Source: Pontiellaceae bacterium B12227 | GTDB taxonomy: Bacteria > Verrucomicrobiota > Kiritimatiellia > Kiritimatiellales > Pontiellaceae | Reading direction: 5' to 3' | Assembly: GCA_029432775.1 (NCBI GenBank) | Contig: JAROAZ010000002.1 | Location: 1-64,000, forward strand | Length of the DNA: 64,000 nt | In this document: positions 10,251-18,212 of the stretch, piece by piece | Layout of the letters: each line of letters opens with the position of its first letter | Numbering within the stretch: the stretch's first letter is position 1 | Translations under genes and position numbers: made by a program | Notes under the pieces: model-generated | The model's database searches: none | What the model saw: the letters and a program-made list of their open reading frames with translations, nothing else | Told to the model about the DNA's origin: nothing

Positions 10251-11405
10251 CTATTGAACCGACGCGGTTTTCAGCGAAAGGTCTTCATGAATCAGGCGAC
10301 TGCCCGTAACCACCACAAGCTCGCCTTCAGCAAGTCCTTCCGTGATGACCACCCGGGAAGCACCGTGAAGCGGGCCTGTTGCCACACTGCGCAGTTCAGC
10401 CTTGCCGCCTTCCTCATTATAAACCCAAACGGATGAGCCCAGGCGGCCTCCCGGCACCAGTGCCGAAACCGGCACGGTCAGCACCATGATCTGCTCCTGT
10501 GCGGTTGAAAGATCCACATTGGCCGTCATGCCCGGAAGAATATGTACGCCTTTCGGGGCCTGCAGTTCGAAGGTCGAGGAATAGGTCCGCGTCAGCGGGT
10601 CGGCCTTGGTGCTCCACTCTTTCAAACGGGCCGTGAACGACTGTCCACGGAGGGCGGGAAACGTTACCGCCACTTCGGTGCCAATCGCATCCGCCGCGGC
10701 ATTGGCCACTTCGTTTTCAGGAATATGAACGATAATTTCCAGGGTTTGGATATTGTGATAGCTCAGCACCACCGTGCCCGCCCTCACCATTTCATGATTT
10801 TCAACAAGCTGTCCGGTCACGGTGCCGTCATAGGGCGCGCGGAGCGAAGTGTCGGCCAATGCATGGCGCGCAATGTCCAGCTGTACGTTGATGTTCTGTA
10901 CGGCCGCAACGGCCGAATCGACGGTGCTCTTCGCCCGGTCGTAGTCCGCCTGCGGCACCACTTTGCCTTTAAAGAGTTCCGCAATGCGTGTGAAATCCTG
11001 CTTGGCATTCTGCTGCCGCGCCACGGCCCCCGCAAGCTGTGCTTCCAGGGAGTGGATGCGGTCTTTAAAATCGCGCGGATCAATCTGCATGAGCAGGTCG
11101 CCCTGTTTAACGGGCTCCCCGAGCACCACGTTCACTTCGGTCAGCGGACCGCCCACCCGGAAGGAAAGAGCCGACTCCTCGGAAGCTTTTACAATGCCGG
11201 GAAAACGGCGCTGCCTGCCCAGAGGGCTCGACTGCACCTTCTCGAAGCGAACAGGCCGCGGCGATCGGTTATGCTCCATCTTCTTTTCGGTTTCATGTTT
11301 CGCAGCCTCTTTTTTCTTTGCACCGGCCGCGCTGACCAGAATGATGACCGCAACAGCCAGAACAACGCCGCCGATTCCGGTTATAAGTCTCTTATTCAGT
11401 TTCAT
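10251..11405 (-). CDS. RND periplasmic adaptor (membrane fusion protein)
   Basis: A 384-residue adaptor for the pump encoded just downstream. It has an N-terminal membrane segment (about residues 8-27), a charged linker, the lipoyl-like domain (FRVGGPLTEVNVVLGEPV), a coiled-coil hairpin and the C-terminal barrel with a conserved PGM segment (HILPGMTANVDLS). GGGGGA precedes the ATG. It starts 19 bp after the TetR-type gene, so regulator and pump share a transcript. A near-palindrome at 10737-10751 encodes IQTLE. Confidence 0.93.
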   Translation of the reverse strand: MKLNKRLITGIGGVVLAVAVIILVSAAGAKKKEAAKHETEKKMEHNRSPRPVRFEKVQSSPLGRQRRFPGIVKASEESALSFRVGGPLTEVNVVLGEPVKQGDLLMQIDPRDFKDRIHSLEAQLAGAVARQQNAKQDFTRIAELFKGKVVPQADYDRAKSTVDSAVAAVQNINVQLDIARHALADTSLRAPYDGTVTGQLVENHEMVRAGTVVLSYHNIQTLEIIVHIPENEVANAAADAIGTEVAVTFPALRGQSFTARLKEWSTKADPLTRTYSSTFELQAPKGVHILPGMTANVDLSTAQEQIMVLTVPVSALVPGGRLGSSVWVYNEEGGKAELRSVATGPLHGASRVVITEGLAEGELVVVTGSRLIHEDLSLKTASVQ

Positions 11406-11424
11406 TTTATCTGTCCCCCAACGC

Positions 11425-12069
11425 TCAATCTTCCGGCAGGCCCAATACCAACAGAGCCTGCTTCACTAATAAATCTTCCAGCTTCTGCAGATATTCTCTT
11501 GAATATGCATCCACGCCCAACCGCTCCTGCATGGCCTTGCTGTAATTTGCATGCGCGAAAATCGGCATTTTCATCACCGTCGTATGCAGGAAAGCCTCTT
11601 CTTCCGAAAGCCTCGGATCAATCAGCTGGAACAGGCGGCACATCTGCCCCATGTTCGGCTCCAGTACATTCTTCCTGAACAGGTCATAGAGCACATCATC
11701 GCGCTGCAGCAGCTGATAGATCACATGCGAATGCCAAGCCGGACGATCGGAACAAAACAGCCCCTCAATCTCTCCGGCAATAATGCTGCGAATGGCCTTT
11801 GCATAATCTGCAGGAGTCGAGGTTTCGTTCAGCTCGTCGATCACCGCATGAAAATCTTTTTCCGCACAACCGGTAATCGCATCCTGCGCAACCGCCTCAA
11901 AAAGACCATCCTTCCCACCAAAATGGTAATGGATGCTCCCGATATTTTCCCCGGACATTTCCGCCACGGCCCGGGTGGAAACATTATCCAGCCCCACTTC
12001 CGCCGCAAGGGCTCCAGCCGCCTGGATCAGTTTTTGTTTTGTTGTATCAGCTGCCGCATAGGTGCTCAT
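11425..12069 (-). CDS. TetR-family repressor of the efflux operon
   Basis: A 214-residue regulator with an N-terminal TetR helix-turn-helix (about residues 8-55: LIQAAGALAAEVGLDNVSTR, then IHYHFGGKDGLFEAV) and a C-terminal ligand/dimer domain resembling the CerR/YbiH group. I place the start at 12069 because GGAG lies 8 nt upstream; an ATG 48 nt further up would run into the operator array. It is the first gene of the operon. Three palindromes of the form TTTA-R-TC-N4-GA-YY-AAA overlap the predicted promoter, so autorepression with ligand-induced release is the simplest reading (inferred, not shown). Confidence 0.92.
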   Translation of the reverse strand: MSTYAAADTTKQKLIQAAGALAAEVGLDNVSTRAVAEMSGENIGSIHYHFGGKDGLFEAVAQDAITGCAEKDFHAVIDELNETSTPADYAKAIRSIIAGEIEGLFCSDRPAWHSHVIYQLLQRDDVLYDLFRKNVLEPNMGQMCRLFQLIDPRLSEEEAFLHTTVMKMPIFAHANYSKAMQERLGVDAYSREYLQKLEDLLVKQALLVLGLPED

Positions 12070-12084
12070 CGCTTGCTCCAATAA

Positions 12085-12162
12085 TTTAATCAGGCGACCA
12101 AATTTAGTCATCCGCACAATTTAGTCAACCGATTAAATATAATTTTTAATCAGTCGATTAAA
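12085..12162 (-). promoter_or_regulatory. Promoter and triple TetR-type operator of the efflux operon
   Basis: On the minus strand a promoter reads TTGACT (12128-12123), 16-bp spacer, TAAATT (12106-12101). Three similar palindromes cover it: 12085-12102, 12120-12137 and 12145-12162. The last is perfect, TTTAATC-AGTC-GATTAAA; the other two have the same 18-bp frame with one to three mismatches. One overlaps the -10 and one the -35 element. Centre spacings are 35 and 25 bp. Extra half-sites (AATTTAGTC) lie between and beyond them. Confidence 0.75.
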
Positions 12163-12163
12163 T

Positions 12164-12391
12164 TTAGTCGCCCGGAGTTCCAAGGGTTGGTTTTAACACC
12201 CGCTGCGCTAAAGGGCGCAAAGAACTAAAAGGCGAATCAAGCGGGAATTGGGCAGAATAATCCCCCTTTTCGGTGCAGCATGGATTCCGAGATAAAGACG
12301 ATGCGCTGTAGGCGCTAAATAATTCAGCCTTGGACGCAGTCCAAGGTTTCATAATATCGATGCCGTTTGCCCTGAAGGGGCAACACAATCA
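12164..12391. repeat. Probable decayed intergenic repeat with two hairpins
   Basis: No gene is supported here. Two clear hairpins are seen: CCTTGGAC-GCA-GTCCAAGG at 12328-12346 and TTGCCC-N5-GGGCAA at 12367-12383. They lie in a stretch of compact, low-information sequence. The arrangement looks like the dispersed intergenic elements common in large environmental genomes, but a second copy is not present in this window, so the repeat status is inferred. Confidence 0.4.
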
Positions 12392-12737
12392 GCCGCGCTT
12401 CGCGTCCCGCCGCTCGGCTCGGTAGAAGTCGCAATCGCACCCGTTTCCGCCCCACAAAATAATCATAATGACTTTTCAACATAGCAGATACCGAGGTTCA
12501 GATCGCGCAACACACTTCGTATCACTTGCCTTGTACCACAAAGTATTTCACTTGCTATAAATTCCCTTACTCACCAACATGTGTTCTTTAATAAAGAACA
12601 CGAATATTGGAAACAGGCCATTCTGTCGGACTATACCTCAATATCCGGATATCAGGCAGAATTGCCGATCAATAAACTGTTAGCTAGAGAATAAGATAAA
12701 TTTACCTGACGAAGGGTGACGAATCTTAGAGTGCAAT
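12392..12737. other. AT-rich gap with a perfect 21-bp palindrome
   Basis: No gene is seen. At 12581-12601 GTGTTCTTTA and its complement flank a single A, a perfect palindrome with 10-bp arms. It lies about 140 bp upstream of the CoiA-like fragment and could be an operator or a weak hairpin. The sequence is clearly more AT-rich than the efflux operon on its left, which fits recently acquired DNA. Confidence 0.45.
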
Positions 12738-13031
12738 ATGGATATTAAAGTGCCATATGGGTTAAAGGATGGTCGAACAGTCCACATAAAAGAGGTGGAA
12801 GAAAAAGGGTTCGCCTGTGACTGCGTTTGTCCCGGATGCGGAAAACGACTAATGGCGCGTTTTTGTAAGAACAAGACGGACCACTTTGCCCATGAAAAAG
12901 GAGAAGGCCACAAAGATTGCCTAGAGTCAGCCCTGCACCATGCAGCCAAAGATATCCTGCTGGACAGAAAGGAGATCATGCTCCCCTCTGTAGAAGTCGG
13001 CGTCCCGGCGGGACATCATCTCTTCAGATAA
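12738..13031 (+). pseudogene. Truncated CoiA-like N-terminal domain
   Basis: The reading frame gives 97 residues. Residues 25-80 carry the metal-binding and His pattern seen at the N-terminus of competence protein CoiA-like nucleases: CPGCGKRL, then HFAH, then C-x3-ES-x2-HHAAKDIL. After about residue 86 the frame runs into DNA that is the antisense of an ABC-F gene end (12995-13127), so the native C-terminal part, including any nuclease domain, is missing. I read it as a gene remnant cut by recombination. The weak ribosome binding site also argues against a functional product. Confidence 0.65.
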
Positions 13032-13127
13032 AGCCGCCTGCTCTTCCGTCAGCTTTTCGATTTTGTTTTCGATCTTTTTCAGCGCCTTTTCCGTCTCGCG
13101 CTGGGCCGCACGGGCCTTCCGGCGCAT
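12995..13127 (-). pseudogene. Duplicated fragment of the ABC-F gene C-terminus
   Basis: This segment repeats 14570-14702, inside the intact ABC-F gene, in the same orientation, with about 16 differences over some 130 bp by eye. On the minus strand it encodes KARAAQRETEKALKKIENKI and continues to SRRDADF, matching the intact protein with only about two amino-acid changes. Most base differences are therefore synonymous. That points to a fragment from a diverged homologue kept under protein-level selection, rather than a fresh local copy. The two copies form a direct repeat bracketing the DUF4143 ATPase gene. Confidence 0.8.
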
Positions 13128-13237
13128 TCATAGAATTCTCCCAGGCTCAATTACAGGATCTCGATTTACAAGTATTTCTCGCCTTTAGCTTGCGAATTTT
13201 ACTTGTTTATTGTTCTCCCGCGATATAAACACCCGTT

Positions 13238-14476
13238 ATGAGCCTGAAGAGAAATGTGGAATTGAAGATACAGGAATACCTCGAAAGCTTTCCTGTAGTG
13301 GCTATTCTCGGGTCACGCCAATGCGGGAAAACTACACTGAGCCGAATGACCTGCCCGGATTGGAACTATTTCGATTTGGAAAACAGCGACGACCGGGATT
13401 TCGTTACTCAGGATTACACCTTCTTCTTCAAGAAATACCCGGACACGACCATCATCGATGAAGCACAAGCCTCTCCCGATATTTTTAAAGAGCTTCGGGG
13501 GGTGATTGACCAAAAACGGAATCAGTACGGCCGCTTCATCCTGACCGACTCAAGTTCACCGCATTTAAAAAACAGCGTCTCCGAAAGCCTGGCCGGACGG
13601 GTTGGCATCATAGAGCTCGGAACGCTTAAAATGAATGAACGGTATGAACGGGCACATCCGGATATTTACAGGATTCTGGATCGGTTCTCTCCGTCAGAAC
13701 ACCTCGAACATCTGCAGGAACTCAAGCCTTCTTTGAATGTAAACCAGGTGATGCACCATTTTTTACATGGCGGCTATCCGGAACCCGTGACTCGCGATCA
13801 GCCATACTTTGAACGCTGGATGAGCAACTATCATAAAACCTATATTGAGCGCGATATTCGCAGCCTCTTCCCCAATCTGAACATGGAGAACTATCGCCGC
13901 TTCATTTCCATGCTGTCGGATCTTTCCGGCACAATAGTAAATCGTTCGGAAGTAGGCCGCTCCCTGAACGTGGGTGAATCATCGATACGGAACTACCTCG
14001 ACATCGCAGAAGGAACCTACATTTGGCGCAGCCTGCCCAGCCTTGAAAAAACAGCTTCGAAATCAATGGTTAAGATGGCGAAAGGTTACCTGCGCGACAG
14101 CGGACTTCTGTTCCATCTCCTACGCATCCGGGACATTGAACGCCTATACCGCTATCCCGGCGTTGGTGCCGCTTTTGAAGGGTTTATCTGCGAAGAAATT
14201 ATCCAAGGCCTCAGCGCAATTGAAAACATCCCATGGGGCACAAACTATTACCGCACCCGAAACGGAGCCGAGGTCGATCTGATTCTCACCTCGCCCGATG
14301 GTGCTCGAATCCCCGTTGAAATCAAATTCGGCATGTCAACGCGCCGCGCCGACCTGCGCTCGCTCAGCCGGTTCATCGAACAGGAAGACTGCCCCTACGG
14401 CATTCTGGTGAACAACAACGAAGAGGTCACCATGCTGACCGAAAACATTATCCAGATACCCGCCGGGTGCCTTTAA
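13238..14476 (+). CDS. AAA-type ATPase with DUF4143 C-terminal domain
   Basis: A 412-residue protein with Walker A GSRQCGKT (residues 25-32) and Walker B TTIIDEAQ (about 70-77). The C-terminal DUF4143 region has a nuclease-fold-like motif, RNGAEVDLI followed by PVEIKFG. These stand-alone ATPases are common, patchily distributed accessory genes of unclear function, often considered mobile or toxin-related. The usual LTGSSS sensor motif reads LTDSSS here. The gene has its own AT-rich leader with a 7-bp inverted repeat (ACAAGTA/TACTTGT, about 13168-13204). It ends 4 bp inside the convergent ABC-F gene and is bracketed by the ABC-F direct repeat, which supports insertion. Confidence 0.88.
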   Translation: MSLKRNVELKIQEYLESFPVVAILGSRQCGKTTLSRMTCPDWNYFDLENSDDRDFVTQDYTFFFKKYPDTTIIDEAQASPDIFKELRGVIDQKRNQYGRFILTDSSSPHLKNSVSESLAGRVGIIELGTLKMNERYERAHPDIYRILDRFSPSEHLEHLQELKPSLNVNQVMHHFLHGGYPEPVTRDQPYFERWMSNYHKTYIERDIRSLFPNLNMENYRRFISMLSDLSGTIVNRSEVGRSLNVGESSIRNYLDIAEGTYIWRSLPSLEKTASKSMVKMAKGYLRDSGLLFHLLRIRDIERLYRYPGVGAAFEGFICEEIIQGLSAIENIPWGTNYYRTRNGAEVDLILTSPDGARIPVEIKFGMSTRRADLRSLSRFIEQEDCPYGILVNNNEEVTMLTENIIQIPAGCL

Positions 14477-16383
14477 CCCAAAGCTTCGGCGGTGGTTTCC
14501 CAGTCGGTTTCCAAGGATTGGATCTCGGACTGGATTTTGGCGAGGCGGGCGTTGATGGTGGCGAAGTCGGCATCGCGGCGGGACATCATCTCTTCCGAAA
14601 GAGCCGTCTGCTCTTCGGTCAGCTTCTCTATCTTGTTCTCGATTTTCTTCAGTGCCTTTTCCGCCTCGCGCTGGGCCGCACGGGCCTTGCGGGCATCTTT
14701 GCCTTTCGGGGCCGGAGCAGCGGAAGAGGATGACACAGAGGTCGTCCCTCCAGGCGCACTTCCCTCGCTCGGCGTTCGGCCTTCCAGCTTCTCCAGATAA
14801 TAATCGTAGCTGCCCGGGTAGCGCGTCACGCCGGTGTCATCGATTGCGATGATCTGTTCGGCAATGTTGCGCGTAAAGGTGACATCATGGCTGACCACAC
14901 AGAGCGCGCCTTTGTATTCCTTCAGTGCGTTTTCGAGCGCCTCGCGCCCGTTTACGTCGAGATGGGTGGTTGGCTCGTCGAGCAGCAGGAAATTCGGCGG
15001 GTTGATAAAGAGGCGGGCAAAGGCCAGACGGATTTTTTCCCCGCCGCTGAGGACCTCACACTTTTTGTCCACTGAGTCGCCACTGAAACCGAACCCGCCC
15101 AGCAGGTTGCGCACATCGGCTTCCGACGCCGCCGGATTGCCCTCTTTCACAATATGATAGACCGACTTCTCGGGCGCCATGGTTTCGGCAAAGTCCTGCG
15201 ACTGATAACCAATGACCACTTTATGCCCGAGCACGCGTTTGCCGGCGCTCAGCTCCAGTGCACCGGCCAACGACCGGAGCAGCGTGGTTTTACCCATGCC
15301 GTTATAACCAACCAGCGCAATCTTTTCGCCGCGGTTAATATTCAGATCCAGATCCTGGAAAATCCAGCGTTGCTGATCGTAGGTCAGTCCGCTCTGCTCC
15401 AGACGGATAATCTCGTGGCCGGAGTGCGGCGGGTCGCCCAGGCGGATTTTAGAATTGTTGGCGACCGCGGCCGGAGCCTCCAAGCGCTCAATCTTTTCCA
15501 GCTGTTTGATCCGACTCTGCACCTGCGCGGCCTTGGTGGCCTTAGCGCGGAAGCGGCGGATGAAACTTTCCATCTGCTCAATTTCGCGGTCCTGATTTTT
15601 CTTGGCCGCCAGCTGATGATAGATCCGGTCTTCGCGCTCTTTCAAATAGTAATCATAACCACCCTGATAGCGCGTTGTTTTGCCGCCCGCAATTTCGAGC
15701 GTTACGGTGACGAGCGATCGGAGCAGATAGCGGTCGTGCGAAATCAGCAGCATCGTTCCTTCATAGCTGCGCAGGAATTTCTGGAGCCATTCCACCGCCG
15801 GAAGGTCGAGAAAGTTTGACGGTTCGTCGAGCATCAGCAGGTCGGGGTTCGCAATCAGAGTCCGCGCCAGCTCGGCACGCATCTGCCAACCGCCGGAAAA
15901 CGAGGAAAACGGCTTGGTGAATTCTTCCACATGGAAACCCAGCCCGCAGAGTGCCGCTTCGGCACGGGCCCGCATTTCGTAGCCGCCCAGGTGCTCATAG
16001 GTGTGCTGCAGCTCGCCGATCTGTTTCAACGCCCGCTCTTTTTCCACCGGCTCCATGGAATCCATCCGATGCTCCAGTTCGTGGATGCGGGCCGGAATAG
16101 TTTTGAGCTCAGGAATGGAGTCTTCGGTATAGTCGAGCAGGTTAAGCTCCACTTCGTGCGGGTTCAGCTGCTGATGCAGATAGCCGATCCGGCAGTGCTT
16201 CGGAATGACAATCTCGCCTTTATCGGCTTCGATGTCATGACCGATCAGCCCGAAAATCGTCGATTTGCCCGCCCCGTTCGGCCCGACAATACCCATCCGC
16301 TCACCGGCATTAATCCGGAACGTGACGGACTTGAGCACGTCCTGCGTGCCGAACTGTTTGCTTACCTGTATGAAGTCGATCAT
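14473..16383 (-). CDS. ABC-F family ATPase (Uup/YheS-like)
   Basis: A 636-residue soluble protein with two ABC ATPase domains and no membrane segments. Domain 1 has GPNGAGKST (about 34-42), signature FSGGWQMR and Walker B LLMLDEPSNFLD. Domain 2 has GYNGMGKTT (about 353-361), LSGGEKIR and FLLLDEPTTHLD. ABC-F proteins act on the ribosome in translation or stalled-complex rescue. The C-terminal tail (about 535-636) is a Ser/Ala/Pro linker followed by a Lys/Glu-rich coiled coil like that of Uup, and is the piece duplicated at 12995-13127. A near-palindrome at 14509-14523 encodes IQSLE close to the C-terminus. Confidence 0.94.
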   Translation of the reverse strand: MIDFIQVSKQFGTQDVLKSVTFRINAGERMGIVGPNGAGKSTIFGLIGHDIEADKGEIVIPKHCRIGYLHQQLNPHEVELNLLDYTEDSIPELKTIPARIHELEHRMDSMEPVEKERALKQIGELQHTYEHLGGYEMRARAEAALCGLGFHVEEFTKPFSSFSGGWQMRAELARTLIANPDLLMLDEPSNFLDLPAVEWLQKFLRSYEGTMLLISHDRYLLRSLVTVTLEIAGGKTTRYQGGYDYYLKEREDRIYHQLAAKKNQDREIEQMESFIRRFRAKATKAAQVQSRIKQLEKIERLEAPAAVANNSKIRLGDPPHSGHEIIRLEQSGLTYDQQRWIFQDLDLNINRGEKIALVGYNGMGKTTLLRSLAGALELSAGKRVLGHKVVIGYQSQDFAETMAPEKSVYHIVKEGNPAASEADVRNLLGGFGFSGDSVDKKCEVLSGGEKIRLAFARLFINPPNFLLLDEPTTHLDVNGREALENALKEYKGALCVVSHDVTFTRNIAEQIIAIDDTGVTRYPGSYDYYLEKLEGRTPSEGSAPGGTTSVSSSSAAPAPKGKDARKARAAQREAEKALKKIENKIEKLTEEQTALSEEMMSRRDADFATINARLAKIQSEIQSLETDWETTAEALG

Positions 16384-16447
16384 GTTATTAATTTTCCAAA
16401 GACCGGAAAACGTAGCGAATCACCGCAGAGGGTTCCAGACAATAGGG

Positions 16448-17290
16448 CTAAAAGGGGAATTCCGTTCCGAAGGTCCAGCCTCGAACGCCTGCCCCGAACT
16501 GAAAGCCCGTACGAATGCGGGAAATGGAGATTCCGTATTTTTTCCACGGCTTCCGCAGTCCCATCGACACCCCGATTTCGTGCATCAGCACCAACTCGGT
16601 TCTTCCATCATTCGACATATTATCGAAGCGCCATTTCGGCAGGAACAGCTGAAATTTATAATAGGTGCCGATATTTGTATCGTGCGACAGGAGGTTCAGG
16701 TTCGTATCCCGTCGATAATCCACACCCCCTTCTATCATCGAAAAATCGGTAAAACGCCCGGCTTGAATCTGGTATTCCCCTGCGTATCGGTATGATGTTC
16801 CCACACGCAGTTCCGACGCATCATCATAGACCCACGTTCCGAGCCCGCGGATGCCCAGCACGCCCATCAGAATGGTTTCGTTCCGGGTGAAATCATAGGC
16901 CGCACCCAAATTCCCGAACGGTTTAAAAACCCACCAGTCGGTGAGGGACTGCTCCAGTTCAAAGCCCGGCAGAACCGTTAATGTGACCAGCTCATCATCC
17001 AGAAACCGATCGAGCCAATCCGAATAGTTTAAAGCATCGTATCCCACCGTCACCGGCAGATGCCACTTAATGCCGGCGGTATCGTTGGTCATTTCCCGCT
17101 GGGTCCAGGCAAACGGAATCCGCAACATGGACACCCGGCGGTCCTCAATTTTATAGGTTCCCGATCCCATGACCGCAGAATAGATATAGCTGACCTCCGT
17201 CAACTCATCGGCCGTCTGCGTCCAGCCGGCAAAAGGAATCAGACTGATCGCACAGGTCAGCGCCCCGTATTTATACTTCAGTTTGTGCAT
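16448..17290 (-). CDS. Predicted outer-membrane beta-barrel protein
   Basis: A 280-residue protein with a signal peptide (residues 1-24, cleavage near AGWTQ) and alternating-hydrophobicity strands rich in Tyr, Trp and Gly. It ends in a phenylalanine (EFPF), as outer-membrane barrel proteins usually do. I cannot name the family with certainty; DUF6268-like or a general porin-like barrel are candidates. It stands alone between the ABC-F gene and the tRNA genes, on the minus strand. A 15-bp palindrome (17315-17329) lies about 25 bp upstream of its start codon. Confidence 0.75.
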   Translation of the reverse strand: MHKLKYKYGALTCAISLIPFAGWTQTADELTEVSYIYSAVMGSGTYKIEDRRVSMLRIPFAWTQREMTNDTAGIKWHLPVTVGYDALNYSDWLDRFLDDELVTLTVLPGFELEQSLTDWWVFKPFGNLGAAYDFTRNETILMGVLGIRGLGTWVYDDASELRVGTSYRYAGEYQIQAGRFTDFSMIEGGVDYRRDTNLNLLSHDTNIGTYYKFQLFLPKWRFDNMSNDGRTELVLMHEIGVSMGLRKPWKKYGISISRIRTGFQFGAGVRGWTFGTEFPF

Positions 17291-17363
17291 GATCCGGATT
17301 CTTCACGTTCTCTCTTCCAAGGTTTGGAACAAATACAGGAAAGCAGCAGAGTAGAAAATAAGA

Positions 17364-17394
17364 AAGGCCGGTTCCAGAAACTGGAACCGGCCTT
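17364..17394 (-). terminator. Strong hairpin terminator after tRNA-Gly
   Basis: A perfect 14-bp stem (17364-17377 with 17381-17394) closes a 3-nt loop. On the minus strand it is followed by a T-rich run. It lies 7 bp past the 3' end of tRNA-Gly. The upper part of the stem is itself a copy of the dispersed palindrome (TTCCAGAAACTGGAA, 17372-17386). Confidence 0.85.
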
Positions 17395-17400
17395 CTAAAA

Positions 17401-17475
17401 TGGAGCGAGCGAAGAGATTCGAACTCTCGACAACGACCTTGGCAAGGTCGAGCTCTACCACTGAGCTACGCTCGC
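17401..17475 (-). tRNA. tRNA-Gly (anticodon GCC)
   Basis: On the minus strand the 75-nt cloverleaf starts GCGAGCG, pairs with CGCTCGC at the 3' end and has an encoded CCA. The anticodon loop is TTGCCAA, giving GCC. The T arm GAGAGTTCGAATCTCT is intact. It is followed by the hairpin terminator and preceded by tRNA-Ser, from which it may be co-transcribed. Confidence 0.95.
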
Positions 17476-17546
17476 TTATAACATCCTGTTCCATGCCGAC
17501 CCTTTCCCGGGCTGCGGCCTGCGATCTTTCCCAACCTTTGGAAAAG

Positions 17547-17637
<91 letters not shown>

Positions 17638-17696
17638 TGATTTGGAACAAGGTCGGAGAAGCTACACACTTCGTTTTTGGAAAGCAACCGGGTTTT

Positions 17697-17751
17697 TTGA
17701 CAAAAAAATTCAGGCCGCATGATATAGGATCAATCAGGTCCTCTTTGATCC
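17697..17751 (+). promoter_or_regulatory. Promoter and possible operator of the metal-uptake operon
   Basis: TTGACA at 17697-17702 is a consensus -35 element, followed at 17-18 bp by a weak TGATATA -10 region. Directly downstream a perfect inverted repeat, GGATCAA (17727-17733) and TTGATCC (17745-17751), spans 25 bp where the transcript would begin. A metal-responsive repressor of the Zur/Mur type is a reasonable candidate to bind here given the genes that follow, but the repeat does not match a Zur box I can name. Confidence 0.5.
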
Positions 17752-17788
17752 TTGACCATACGGTCTTAATCTTATCTTCTAGGCGCTT

Positions 17789-18151
17789 ATGACCGCGGTG
17801 CGATCCATACTCATTTTCCTGTACTTTCTCACGATGGTACTGCTGCCCTATGGGCATATGCCGTTTCATGCCGAGGGTCATGCTGAGGTTGCGGAAGGCC
17901 ATCACGGCTGCCAGCACCACCATCACGAACCGGATCCGGAATCGGATTCGGATTCGGATTCGGAATCAGATTCCGGACATGACTGCTCCCTGTGCAACCT
18001 GACGGTTCTGCTCACGGACGTTCCTTCGGTCTTCAGTTTTACCGACTTCTGCTTCACCCTGCATACTCAAGCTGAACGGGACAACACCTTTTCAGACCCT
18101 TCCCTGCTCGTTGAACATAAAGCCCGCGCCCCTCCGTTTATGACTGTTTAG
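17789..18151 (+). CDS. Secreted or membrane-anchored His/Asp/Ser-rich protein
   Basis: A 120-residue protein with an N-terminal hydrophobic segment (residues 5-22), then a metal-binding-looking stretch with CQHHHHEP, an acidic ESDSDSDSESDS run and a CSLC motif (about residues 35-70). The DNA for the Ser/Asp run is an imperfect tandem GGATTC hexamer array (17931-17976). No family is recognised with confidence. It heads the zinc/manganese uptake operon, so a periplasmic metal buffer or sensor is likely by context. The hexamer unit keeps frame, so length variation would only change the acidic run. Confidence 0.65.
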   Translation: MTAVRSILIFLYFLTMVLLPYGHMPFHAEGHAEVAEGHHGCQHHHHEPDPESDSDSDSESDSGHDCSLCNLTVLLTDVPSVFSFTDFCFTLHTQAERDNTFSDPSLLVEHKARAPPFMTV

Positions 18152-18212
18152 CTATCATCGCCATTCGCCTGTTTCGGCAGGTTTACAGTCAAATTTTATA
18201 AACGGAGAACCC

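Noticed and set aside
12164-12388. 74-residue open frame on the minus strand
   Set aside because: It lies across hairpins of a probable intergenic repeat, has no ribosome binding site and no domain.
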